In this document: in pieces, positions 24,758-33,452 of the stretch
How the letters are laid out: every line of letters begins with the position of its first letter
Numbering within the stretch: position 1 is the stretch's first letter
Source: Methanoregula sp. PtaB.Bin085
GTDB lineage: Archaea > Halobacteriota > Methanomicrobia > Methanomicrobiales > Methanospirillaceae
Length of the DNA stretch: 42,303 bases
Direction of reading: 5' to 3'
Assembly (NCBI RefSeq): GCF_002067035.1
Contig: NZ_MVQB01000023.1
Span: forward strand, 1 to 42,303
The notes under the pieces: generated by a model
Seen by the model: only the letters and a program-made list of their open reading frames with translations
What the model was told of the DNA's origin: nothing
The model's database searches: none
Program-made: the position numbers and the translations under genes

Positions 24758-27700
24758 TCATTCCCACTTCGGCCTTCTTCCCCTCATCACGAAAAAGCCG
24801 GCAACGGCAAGGGCTGCAGCCGCCACGATGAGAACCAGGTTCTGCAGGGCAAGGCCTGCAATCCACCCCATCATGCTCATAAAGATGCTGACGGCAGTTG
24901 TCGGGGGCTGGGCTTTTACCTGCTGCGGAATGACGGTCGGGGGAATCGTCGTTGTCGCGATAGTAGGAGGTGGTGTACTGGCACTGGTGAACAGGGCATG
25001 GATACTGAAGTGGGATACCGGTGCCGTGACAATACCCGTTGATCCGTCAAAGGTTGTCGGCAGATCCTGCCAGGTCCCAATTTTCCTGTCAAAGGTTTTT
25101 ACCGAGTAATCGCGCCCCCACCGGGGCTGCACCGGGGATAACGTGAGGGAGACCGGCGGAGAGAAGGCTGCACCGTCCGGGCCGATCTCGTACGCAATAC
25201 CGTCGAAGACAAACACGGAAGCAGATGGCACCGGGGGGAGGTCTGCCATGGAAAGAACCCGTATCGTTACACTCTCAAGCGGTTTGCCTGCCGCGTCGCG
25301 AGCGGTTATTCCTTCACCAATGGTGATTGTTGCACGGCTATCGGATGACGTGAGCCGGGTCTCCTGCGATACGACTCCCTGTGCATTGGTATAGACCTTA
25401 GCCGAAACGCCGGGATCTGCCGTGACTTTTGGCTCCTGTGTCGCGGTTGGCGAAGGAGTCGGAACTGGGGCGGTTGTTGTCGCTGGTGACACGCCTGCAG
25501 CCGGCATCCCGGTGTCGGATTCGGAAACGGGATTGTATGGCTCAGACGGGCCGACATGGCTCGTGACGGAGAGGGTGATCAGCTGGAGCGGATTACCGGA
25601 GCCGGAGAGCTGGGTGATATAATAATTGGTGAAATAGGAGAATTGAGCCGGTATATCTGCTTCAAAATAATCCAGGTCACTGTCTGAGACTATATACCGT
25701 GTCACAAGGACAGAACCAACCCTGGTGCCTGAAGCAGGATCTGTTCCGTATGCGATGATGTATGTTTTGTCCCTGCCGGCCGCGGCTCCGCCGGTTCCGG
25801 CAACCCATGCTGATCTGATACTCATGTTCATGGTGGAGGATCCGATATTTCCGAGTGATGTCCGTGTGAACCTCGACGAGTAGCCTACGGTATCGACAGA
25901 TGTGAAACTGCTCGATAAAGCGATATCTGACAGGAGCGACCTGTCAGATGCTATTGCCCCCTCCCAGATTTCCGCATTGAGAGATCCCGATGACGGGTAC
26001 CTGCTGAAGGTAAGGCGTTCACTCACGTATACGGGATCTCCTACCGAGGGGGAAAATCCCCTTACTGCAATATCCGAGGTCTGGAGGGAACTGACCGATA
26101 AATTCCCGAACAATGTTCCGTTTCCTGTATCGGAAAATCCGATTGCATCAGATCCTGCAAACGTGATGTTCTGCCACCCGAATGACGGAGGAGGATGGGA
26201 GATAAGTACTCCTGATGATGGAAGGACAGGTATTCCTGCCATCGAACTGTTATAGATCAGGAACTGACCTCCGAACCTGTTGTCAACAATAATGCCTTCT
26301 ACCGGTGTGAATGCTGTTTCATGGGCACCCGGCAGGGCAGTGATATATGCAGTTCTGACGCGTGTTCCGGTACCGTAACTGTTCGTGGCATCGTGCCTGA
26401 CGTTGTATGTTCCCGGGATGGTGAATGTGTGGGTGGCATTCCGTTCGCTGCTGTCAACCGTTCCGTCGTTTTCAAAGTCCCACGCGAACGTGTCCGGTGA
26501 ACCGGTCGAAGTATCATTGAACTGGACAACGAGCGGCACGACTCCCGATAACGGACTGCCGGTGAAATCTGCCGCGGGGCTTCCTGCCGTGATCGTATGG
26601 TCTGCAGATACATTCCGGCAGTATTCATCGCTGATGGTGAGGTTCACGACGTACTGGCCGGCAGAAATAAAGACGTGATCCGGGTTCTGCTGGTAGGATA
26701 CCGATCCATCGCCAAAATCCCAGTACCAGTGTGATGGTCTGGTAATCCCGGTTTCATCAGTGAAATGAACGGCCAGGGGATCTCCGCCGCTTGTTGCATT
26801 CTCGGAGAAGAGAATTTCAGGACAGGTTTCTGGTGTCCCGTAGGTAAAGAGATGGATCTTTGAGCTGCCTGCATTCTCTTCGATCCAGATAATGCGGTTG
26901 CCGGAGATCCGGGGCGATTTTTTTGTGTTTGTTCCGGAGGACAGGAGCAGCTGCTCAGGGGGAAGACGTGCCGTGTCATTGATATAGATGTCACCTTGCA
27001 TCTGGTCCCGGTAATCGATCCAAACGATCCGGTCACCATCAACAGAAGGGAACATCACCGGATCGATGCCGTAACCGGCGGGCAGGTTGGCAGATACGAG
27101 GTTATCAGAGATACGCTGTTCCCCTCCTATGGGATCGTAACGGTAGATGTTTGGCACCGGGAACGGGTCGGTGTTCCAGTTGCGGTTATCTTCCCACACG
27201 ATGGTGTTTCCTGAAACTGAGGGTGCATCCTGCCACGCCCCGTCTGTCGATCCATCTGTCCCGACTCCAAGACCGTTATCAGGTGTGATGAGCGACTCCG
27301 TCCAGGTTGCGGTATCGTTCATGTAAATCTCCCGGTCGCCATTCAGGGTATTGCGGTAATCCTCCCAGACAATCCAGTTACCGGAAACTGCCGGATAGAC
27401 CTGGTCGGATCCGGAGGTACCTGGCGTGATGAGGTATTCCGTATCAGAAGCGAGATCGTACAGGTAGATATCCAGATCACCATTCCTCCTGTCCTGCCAG
27501 ACGATCTTATCCCCGGATAAAGCCGCATACTCCGGTGTGTCCGCATCGTTGCTGGTTATCCGGGTCAGGAGACTGGTGGTCAGGTTAAAAAGATAGATAT
27601 CGCCCGAAGCACGGTTCCGGAGATCGTGCCAGAGGATCCGATCTGAAAAAACTGCAGGATTCTTCTGGGTATTCATGTCGTTCGTAACGTGCGTCACATT

Positions 27701-27943
27701 ACCTGTGGCAATATCGTAGAGGAATATATCTCCTGCATTGCTGGTGGGGTCATCCCAGACAATACGGGAGCCATAAATGGCCGCATGCTGCTGGTACGTT
27801 GAAAAATTGGTCGGGATCAGGGTTTCTGTTCCAAACGGGTTCGCCAGGGCTGATGGGATAAGTAACAGGAAGAGAAGTGCTCCGCAGAGGGCCCGAAAAA
27901 ATGCTCTGTATTTTTTTCCCTTCCCCTTACGAGCTTCATTCAT
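24758..27943 (-). CDS. Giant surface protein: seven-bladed propeller, two PKD domains, C-terminal TM (module B)
   Basis: From the ATG at 27943 the product has 1061 residues and a signal peptide (basic KGKGKKYRAF, then LCGALLFLLLIPSALA). Seven TolB-like blades follow, each with a 'vsG..IVWeD.R.g..diYlyd' core (FSDRILWHD, LSGDKIVWQD, VSGNWIVWED, VSGNTIVWED and so on). Two PKD domains (WYWDFGDG, FAWDFENDG), an unrecognised domain of about 200 residues containing DNRFGGQFLIYN, a Thr/Pro spacer, a conserved domain of about 110 residues (VFVFDGIAYEIGPDGAAFSPP) and a TM helix with RGRRPKWE tail complete it. The frame also opens at 28036, but that start overlaps the calpain gene and puts 31 charged residues before the signal. 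It is probably a surface-anchored binding protein, cotranscribed with the calpain gene 53 nt upstream. Confidence 0.8.
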   Translation of the reverse strand: MNEARKGKGKKYRAFFRALCGALLFLLLIPSALANPFGTETLIPTNFSTYQQHAAIYGSRIVWDDPTSNAGDIFLYDIATGNVTHVTNDMNTQKNPAVFSDRILWHDLRNRASGDIYLFNLTTSLLTRITSNDADTPEYAALSGDKIVWQDRRNGDLDIYLYDLASDTEYLITPGTSGSDQVYPAVSGNWIVWEDYRNTLNGDREIYMNDTATWTESLITPDNGLGVGTDGSTDGAWQDAPSVSGNTIVWEDNRNWNTDPFPVPNIYRYDPIGGEQRISDNLVSANLPAGYGIDPVMFPSVDGDRIVWIDYRDQMQGDIYINDTARLPPEQLLLSSGTNTKKSPRISGNRIIWIEENAGSSKIHLFTYGTPETCPEILFSENATSGGDPLAVHFTDETGITRPSHWYWDFGDGSVSYQQNPDHVFISAGQYVVNLTISDEYCRNVSADHTITAGSPAADFTGSPLSGVVPLVVQFNDTSTGSPDTFAWDFENDGTVDSSERNATHTFTIPGTYNVRHDATNSYGTGTRVRTAYITALPGAHETAFTPVEGIIVDNRFGGQFLIYNSSMAGIPVLPSSGVLISHPPPSFGWQNITFAGSDAIGFSDTGNGTLFGNLSVSSLQTSDIAVRGFSPSVGDPVYVSERLTFSRYPSSGSLNAEIWEGAIASDRSLLSDIALSSSFTSVDTVGYSSRFTRTSLGNIGSSTMNMSIRSAWVAGTGGAAAGRDKTYIIAYGTDPASGTRVGSVLVTRYIVSDSDLDYFEADIPAQFSYFTNYYITQLSGSGNPLQLITLSVTSHVGPSEPYNPVSESDTGMPAAGVSPATTTAPVPTPSPTATQEPKVTADPGVSAKVYTNAQGVVSQETRLTSSDSRATITIGEGITARDAAGKPLESVTIRVLSMADLPPVPSASVFVFDGIAYEIGPDGAAFSPPVSLTLSPVQPRWGRDYSVKTFDRKIGTWQDLPTTFDGSTGIVTAPVSHFSIHALFTSASTPPPTIATTTIPPTVIPQQVKAQPPTTAVSIFMSMMGWIAGLALQNLVLIVAAAALAVAGFFVMRGRRPKWE

Positions 27944-27996
27944 CCGGACAATGGTAATAATTGTTGATTTTTTGGGAAGGATACTGGTTCTTTCCC

Positions 27997-29382
27997 CTAG
28001 CTTTTCCATACCCATCCAAATCCTTTGAAATGCCACCGGAACTTATCAACTGCAAGGGCAAAGATCCCGTCATTGAGGCTGAGGTCGATTTTTATCTCAG
28101 TCTTGTTCAGGGTCTTTGTGTAGTTCTCGGTATTTACCGGGACTGTCCAGGTTCCGGTATACAGGGCAGCGCCCATCTGCGTGTAATAAATAATATCCTC
28201 CTGTGTGGATCCCGCAGGAGCGATAAATTTCGGATCACCTCCGAATGCACTGGGTATCGCCATTCCCCATGGATTGCGTAAAACGATGTATTTCCGGTTA
28301 TTTACATAATGAACTCCGAGGATCGAATAGGAGTGACGGGCAACGATACTGTCATTGGTATATTTCACGCTCTTTTCCGGGTTGATCTTCGGATCAACCT
28401 TGTTGGCAGCATTGGCTTCTTCTGCTGTGGTATATGTCCATGCTGTCATCGGGTAAAGCGTCATGCCGGGGACAAAGGGCGCAGGATTATTTGCGCTGAC
28501 AACAATATAGCACCGCTTGTATATAGTATCAAAAACCGTGTCGCCTTTCGTATCTGCAGGATCGAACTCCGTCATATTAAAAGCAGACTGGGTCTGGGTC
28601 TTGTCATTGTCATAATCCAGTTTCGTATAATACCGTTTCCCGGTCAAGTGGGTAAGGCTGTTCAGCGGGTTTCCGGTATCAAATTTTGCAATGTTGGGAG
28701 TGTCCTTTTCATAACCATCCAGTTTATAGAAATCAGCATAACATTTCTCGTACAGTGCAGACCAGTAAGCGTTGGGATTGGCAGTCGAAGGCCGGCAGTA
28801 CACCCAGTCGCCAGGACCTTTCGCTCCCCATGGTAATGCATAGCTGGTCTTGTCATTTTCCCTGACCGGTGTAAATTTTACACCAGCAGCGGGCATGTAG
28901 GGTGGCTGTATGATGGCAGGATCACCTTTATACAGATACAGATAACAGGTGGCATTGTTGACAAGCGATCTCTTTACGAGATCCGGCCAGGTCCATGCGT
29001 ACGATGCGAGGGCAGCAGTAAACCAGCAGTTCAGGGAACAACCCTGGTTCACGTCATTGATATCTGGTGGTGGACATGCAAATCCTCCGGCATTGTTTAC
29101 GCTCCATATACTGACGGCAGATGAACAGCGGGGGACAGAATCACCGGTCCTGGCCGACTGCGGGGAGTTCTTGTCAGCCTTTGTGATATCCGGGAACAGG
29201 GGAGATCCGTTTTTTGGATCGAATAACTGGTCAAACGGCAGCTGAAGCTCTTCTTCAATGATCTTTTTCCTTTCGGCCGGGTCCAGGCTTTTCCAATCGA
29301 TATTTGATCCTTTTCTTGAGCAAACCAGTGCGTAGGGATTGATAGCACCTGTTGCGAAAAGATCTGTTTTTTTACCTACCAT
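27997..29382 (-). CDS. Calpain-like cysteine protease (peptidase C2), module B
   Basis: A 461-residue soluble protein without signal peptide. The calpain catalytic core is visible: VNQGCSLNCWFTAALA with nucleophile Cys119, matching the calpain pattern QGxxGDCW, His350 in ARHSYSILGVHYV, and Asn370 in YIVLRNPWG. The Asn-Pro-Trp-Gly block after the His is diagnostic of family C2. As in calpains, a 'LFDP..GSP' element (about 53-61) precedes the core. The segment between Cys and His is about 230 residues. No EF-hand or C2-like domain is evident. It is 52% through a HEAT-calpain-propeller module and paralogous to 33453-34895. The ATG at 29382 has GAGGTG nine nucleotides upstream. Confidence 0.82.
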   Translation of the reverse strand: MVGKKTDLFATGAINPYALVCSRKGSNIDWKSLDPAERKKIIEEELQLPFDQLFDPKNGSPLFPDITKADKNSPQSARTGDSVPRCSSAVSIWSVNNAGGFACPPPDINDVNQGCSLNCWFTAALASYAWTWPDLVKRSLVNNATCYLYLYKGDPAIIQPPYMPAAGVKFTPVRENDKTSYALPWGAKGPGDWVYCRPSTANPNAYWSALYEKCYADFYKLDGYEKDTPNIAKFDTGNPLNSLTHLTGKRYYTKLDYDNDKTQTQSAFNMTEFDPADTKGDTVFDTIYKRCYIVVSANNPAPFVPGMTLYPMTAWTYTTAEEANAANKVDPKINPEKSVKYTNDSIVARHSYSILGVHYVNNRKYIVLRNPWGMAIPSAFGGDPKFIAPAGSTQEDIIYYTQMGAALYTGTWTVPVNTENYTKTLNKTEIKIDLSLNDGIFALAVDKFRWHFKGFGWVWKS

Positions 29383-29424
29383 TCGGCATCACACCTCTAT
29401 CTGAATACTACAGTCCGGGCATAA

Positions 29425-29444
29425 TAAATATTTGTATAACAATT
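29425..29444 (-). promoter_or_regulatory. Shared promoter element of calpain gene B
   Basis: TAAATATTTGTATAACAATT (plus-strand reading) is identical at 34938-34957 before the other calpain gene, about 43 nt before the start codon in each case. It contains a TATA-like ATACAAATATTTA on the minus strand, placed for a short leader that carries GAGGTG. Confidence 0.6.
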
Positions 29445-29586
29445 TGGAGAAAAAAATCCTGAATATGTGATTAAACCATAGTGTATGTTAATTCTATCTT
29501 TATATTGCAGACATCTGGCGTTATCCGATAATTTACGTGAAATATCTGAAAATTGACGTAAAAATAAAAAATTTTCCGTCCGCAAT

Positions 29587-29866
29587 GTTTTTATGCCGGT
29601 TCCTCCGGCATGTTCTTTGCCAGGTACCATGCATGGATGGCAAGCAGGAAATAGACCGGGAAGAGCAGGCCGTAGGTATTGGTCTCCCCCATCTCCTTAA
29701 AAGTCCAGACCGTGACGGTGATATCGATCTGGAAGATCATGATGCCCCACCATTTCCCGAGATACCCGTACCCGAGTCCGGGCAGGAGGAAGTTTAAAAA
29801 CCCGGCTATGAGCGGGTTCTTCTGTATGCGCGGTCGCTGGTACAACCCGCGGGGGAGGATGAGGGG
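29587..29866. repeat. 280-bp near-identical repeat, copy B
   Basis: Matches 35100-35379 over 280 bp with a single difference that I can see (G at 29789, A at 35302). It encodes the C-terminal membrane part of the HEAT protein. Sequence on the far side is only about 80-85% alike, so the identity stops abruptly at the deletion junction. Confidence 0.85.
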
Positions 29867-30075
29867 CGGGATGGCATCCTTGCTGTTCATGCTGCCCAGT
29901 GCAACGGCTGCCTGTCAGTGGGCCTCGCTGACCGGATCGAGCATCATACCGGCTAGGGCGGACACCGCGGCGGGATCCCCTGTCTGGGTGAGTGCCCCGA
30001 TGGCACCAAACGGAATCTCTGGTTCTTTCTTTTCAGGGCCGGGACGAGCAGCGCGACCGTATCATGCCCCATCTC
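29591..30075 (-). pseudogene. Broken HEAT-repeat membrane protein (module B)
   Basis: Compared with the intact paralog at 35104-36066, this copy lacks the first HEAT repeats and about 372 nt (124 codons) in the middle. The deletion joins two places that both read GGGG(A/C)GGGA and encode PPLI. Upstream of the junction the Trp codon of 'VRWQAA' has become TGA, so the reading frame is split. An ORF of 99 residues remains downstream (from 29890), starting MNSKDAIPPLI and continuing straight into the C-terminal membrane part (LNFLLPGLGYGYLGKWWG). It could still make a three-helix membrane peptide. Confidence 0.8.
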
Positions 30076-30300
30076 TCCCCCGGAGGAGGCATCATGCGGG
30101 ACAAGCCGTCTTGACCCCATATACGGCCTGCTCCACGGTTCGAATGGTCATCAGACCCGTGAGGATGATAAGTGTTGAGAGTCATCGGACCTGAGACACA
30201 AGAAGACCATCAGGTCTTCGCAGGACTCATCAAAGTCCTTCGCAGGCAAGGGTTAACAGACCCCAAGCCCCCGTGGTCCCATCATTATCAGATACGATCC
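30073..30300. repeat. Module tail repeat, copy A, with inserted hairpins
   Basis: Matches the tail at 24605-24730 but carries about 100 extra nt. The extra part contains perfect stems with ATCA in the loop: GGTC-ATCA-GACC (30146-30157), GAAGACC-ATCA-GGTCTTC (30202-30219) and AGGACT-CATCAA-AGTCCT (30222-30239). Stem sequences differ while the loop is kept, which suggests a selected RNA structure. Confidence 0.55.
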
Positions 30301-30319
30301 CTCCTGGTTTTTCCGCCGA

Positions 30320-30330
30320 TCTAAAAAAAC
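30320..30330 (-). terminator. Oligo-T after module A propeller/PKD gene
   Basis: On the minus strand T7 follows the stop of the 30334-33399 gene after 4 nt. This is a typical archaeal termination tract. Confidence 0.5.
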
Positions 30331-30333
30331 CGT

Positions 30334-33300
30334 TCACTCCCACTTCGGCTTTCCCCCCCGCATCATGAAAAAGCCGGCAACGGCAAGGGCTGCGACCGCT
30401 GTTATGATTACCAGGTTCTGCGTAACAAAGCCTGCAATCCATTCCATCATGCTCATAAAGATGCTGACGGCTGTTGTCGGAGGCTGGGCTTTTACCTGCT
30501 GCGGCATGACCGTCGGGGGTACTGTTGTTTCGGGGATGGTGGGAGGTGGTGTACTGGCGCTGGTGAACAGGGCATGGATACTGAAGTGGGATGCCGGTGC
30601 CATGACAGTTCCCGTTGATCCATCAAAGGTTGTCGGCAGATCCTGCCAGGTCCCGGATTTCCTGTCAAAGGTTTTTATCCAGTAATCGCGCCCCCACCGG
30701 GGCTGCACCGGGGATAATGAGAGGGAGACCGGCGGCGAGAAGGTTGCACCATCCGGCCCAATCTCGTATGCAATGCCGTCAAAGACAAAGACCGGATCGG
30801 AAGGCACGGGGGGGAGATCTGCCGTGGAAAGAACCTGCATCGTGATACGCTCAAGCGGTTCACCTGCCGCGTTGCGTGCGGTTATTCCTTCGCCGATGGT
30901 GATGGTTGCGCGGCCATCGGATGACGTGAGCCGGGTCTCCTGCGATACGACTCCCTGTGCATTGGTATAGACCTTTGCCGATACGCCGGGATCCGCTGTG
31001 ACTTTTGTCTCCTGTGTCGCGGTTGGTGATGGTGTCGGGACAGGGGTGTATGTTATCGATGGGGATACGCTCCCGGCCGGCATCCCGGCATCGGATTCCG
31101 ATACGGGAATGTATGGTTCAGGTGGACCGACATGGCTTGTTACGGAGAGGGTGATCAGCTGGAGTGGGTTGCCGGAACCTGCAAGCTGGGAAAGACCAAA
31201 TTTTGATAATCCACGTGGTGAATCTGCCACAAAGTAATCAAGGTTTGTATCCGGATCGCGGTACAGGAATTGGGTCGGCAGCACCTGCCCGATATTATCG
31301 TCACCGATCCGTACAAGGTAGGTATGTTCCCGGCCCTCGTGACTTGCGACCCACGAGGAATTAACGCTCACGTATAATCTGGCTGGCCCGCCCGGCGTGA
31401 ATGAAGTAAGGGTATTCCGAATCGTGTATGCAACACCAAGGACATGAGAGAAACCGCTGCTATGTCCTATATAACGGAACGTAGTCAGATCCGGATCAAG
31501 GACACCTTCCCAGACCTGTGTATTCATGGTTCCTCCTGCCGGATATAAGGGTAGTTCCAGCATGTAGAAAATTGAGCTGTCCGCTCCGGTGGCCGGCGAG
31601 AACCCGGCCGGATGAATAACATCAGAATAGAAAACCACTCCAGAAAGGTTTCCCATAATGGTTTCGTTGCCGAAGTTACGGAACCCGCTGTTATCATTTG
31701 ACCGGAAGGTGATGTTCTGCCAGCCATACTCAGTCAACTCCGGTGTTGTGAGAACAGAAACAGATGGCATGGAATACCCGGGGAGGGTAGTTCCGTTGTA
31801 GACAAGGAACTGGCCGCCGAAACGGTTTACGATGATAAACCCTTCAATCCCCGTGATGAAATCCTGGTTTGCACCAGTCAGTGCATGGATGGTGGTCGTT
31901 GCTGTTGAATTCCCGTACTCGTTTTCATCGATTAGACGAACCGTGTAAACCCCACCGTTACTGTAAGTGTGGGAAACGGGATTTGTCTCTGCATATGTTC
32001 CATCGCCGAATGACCAGTTCCATGCCGTTGCTGCTTCCGATGTATCCGTGAAAGTGACATCAAGAGGAACCATTCCCGAAAGAGGGATGGCTGATATACC
32101 GGCAATCGGGGCTGCCCCTGCTGTTATCCGATAGGCCGGATCGATCTCAGTTGCGTTCCTGCACAGCGGGTTATCGACGATCAGCTGGACATCATAATTA
32201 CCAGGTTTGTCATATGTCCAGACCGGGTTTTGGAGGGAGGAATAATTACCGTCTCCGAATGACCAGTTCCAGTGCGCTATCGGATTCGTTGGCGAAACAA
32301 CTGAGGCATCGTTGAACGAGACTTCGAAGGGTACAGCACCGGCCTGCGAAGGGGCGATGGTGAAATCGGCATCCGGACAGACCTCCTCAGTGCCAATGGT
32401 GTACAGGTAGATCATATCAGGGCTACCGGAATCACGCCATACGATACGGTCACCGGAAATTCTCAGGTTCTCTTTTGTGGTTGAACCATCGGTATTGGAA
32501 ACCTGCGTTTCGGATTCAGAGATGGCGGTATCATTCAGGAATACATTCTCATATTTCTTCCAGATAATCCGCGATCCATCGATATCCGGGAAATAATTCT
32601 CATCCAAGTTCGGCGTAATATCGGAAATATCCCCGGTTGCCAGATCCATCATGTAAACAAGATAGGTCCCTTCATGTGTATCTACCCAGACAATATGGTT
32701 GTTGTCAATTGCCGGCTCTATCTGCTCTTCATCCATCCCAAAATTGACCGGCTGGAAGATTGTCTGGTTGCCGGCGTAATCATAGACGGAAACCATCGGA
32801 GGCCAGTAACTGCCATTTTCCCATACAATCACGTTGTCAGAGACATGGGGCATTATCTGTGAGCCATCACTATCACTCACTTGAAGGACAGTATCTCCTG
32901 AAATAGAATACAGGTAGATATTATCGGTAAAGTCACCATTCCGGGCATCCTGCCAGACCACAAGGTCGCCATCAATATCGGGATTGGTCTGATCACCGGT
33001 CTCATTGCCGATACGGATTGTGATGCCGGTATCGAGGTCGTACAGGACGACATCATACTCATTGCCAAAGGAGGAGAACCGGTCATCTACCCATGAAAGA
33101 TAATGTCCGGAGATGACCGGTTGGAGTTCCCCGACTGGCCCATCCGTTATCTGATATTCGGAACCCGTTGCGATGTTATACAGGTATATATTCCGGTCTC
33201 CGGTCCTGTCATCACTCCAGACAATATAATCCCCGAATATTGCAGGTTCCCAGTGGCGGACACTCGTGTTCGATATAGTAACAGGGGTGAGGGTGCCGGA

Positions 33301-33399
33301 AATTGAATCACTCGTTACAGGATAAACTATGAAAACAATTAGAAAAAAACTGACAAAAAAAAGAGAATTTTTCTTCTTTCTTCGGGGATCTTCGAACAT
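30334..33399 (-). CDS. Giant surface protein: seven-bladed propeller, two PKD domains, C-terminal TM (module A)
   Basis: From the ATG at 33399 it has 1021 residues: a signal peptide (RRKKK, then LFFVSFFLIVFIVYPVTS), seven propeller blades (FGDYIVWSDDR, IDGDLVVWQDAR, ISGDRIVWRD and others), two PKD domains (HWNWSFGDG, AWNWSFGDG), the domain with VNRFGGQFLVYNG, a Thr/Pro spacer, the roughly 110-residue domain with VFVFDGIAYEIGPDG, and a C-terminal TM ending RGGKPKWE. The C-terminal 250 residues are nearly the same as in the module B paralog, while propeller and PKD parts are much more diverged. An upstream start (33435) adds 12 residues; 33399 puts the charged cluster directly before the signal and has a GGGATG about 9 nt upstream. 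The calpain gene ends 53 nt upstream. Confidence 0.82.
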   Translation of the reverse strand: MFEDPRRKKKNSLFFVSFFLIVFIVYPVTSDSISGTLTPVTISNTSVRHWEPAIFGDYIVWSDDRTGDRNIYLYNIATGSEYQITDGPVGELQPVISGHYLSWVDDRFSSFGNEYDVVLYDLDTGITIRIGNETGDQTNPDIDGDLVVWQDARNGDFTDNIYLYSISGDTVLQVSDSDGSQIMPHVSDNVIVWENGSYWPPMVSVYDYAGNQTIFQPVNFGMDEEQIEPAIDNNHIVWVDTHEGTYLVYMMDLATGDISDITPNLDENYFPDIDGSRIIWKKYENVFLNDTAISESETQVSNTDGSTTKENLRISGDRIVWRDSGSPDMIYLYTIGTEEVCPDADFTIAPSQAGAVPFEVSFNDASVVSPTNPIAHWNWSFGDGNYSSLQNPVWTYDKPGNYDVQLIVDNPLCRNATEIDPAYRITAGAAPIAGISAIPLSGMVPLDVTFTDTSEAATAWNWSFGDGTYAETNPVSHTYSNGGVYTVRLIDENEYGNSTATTTIHALTGANQDFITGIEGFIIVNRFGGQFLVYNGTTLPGYSMPSVSVLTTPELTEYGWQNITFRSNDNSGFRNFGNETIMGNLSGVVFYSDVIHPAGFSPATGADSSIFYMLELPLYPAGGTMNTQVWEGVLDPDLTTFRYIGHSSGFSHVLGVAYTIRNTLTSFTPGGPARLYVSVNSSWVASHEGREHTYLVRIGDDNIGQVLPTQFLYRDPDTNLDYFVADSPRGLSKFGLSQLAGSGNPLQLITLSVTSHVGPPEPYIPVSESDAGMPAGSVSPSITYTPVPTPSPTATQETKVTADPGVSAKVYTNAQGVVSQETRLTSSDGRATITIGEGITARNAAGEPLERITMQVLSTADLPPVPSDPVFVFDGIAYEIGPDGATFSPPVSLSLSPVQPRWGRDYWIKTFDRKSGTWQDLPTTFDGSTGTVMAPASHFSIHALFTSASTPPPTIPETTVPPTVMPQQVKAQPPTTAVSIFMSMMEWIAGFVTQNLVIITAVAALAVAGFFMMRGGKPKWE

Positions 33400-33452
33400 G
33401 ATCAGTGACATCCCTGATTCGTCTTCAATTATCACAATAATTTATTTTCAAA

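Noticed and set aside
24573-25109. Plus-strand open frames of 139-178 codons opposite the end of the propeller/PKD gene
   Set aside because: They lie mostly antisense to a well-supported gene and have low-complexity content without domain signals; these are shadows of the real frame.
30130-30240. C/D-box guide RNA on the minus strand (several TGATGA and CTGA motifs)
   Set aside because: The boxes overlap the hairpin stems, spacing is irregular and no terminal D box is found. The hairpin reading explains the sequence better.
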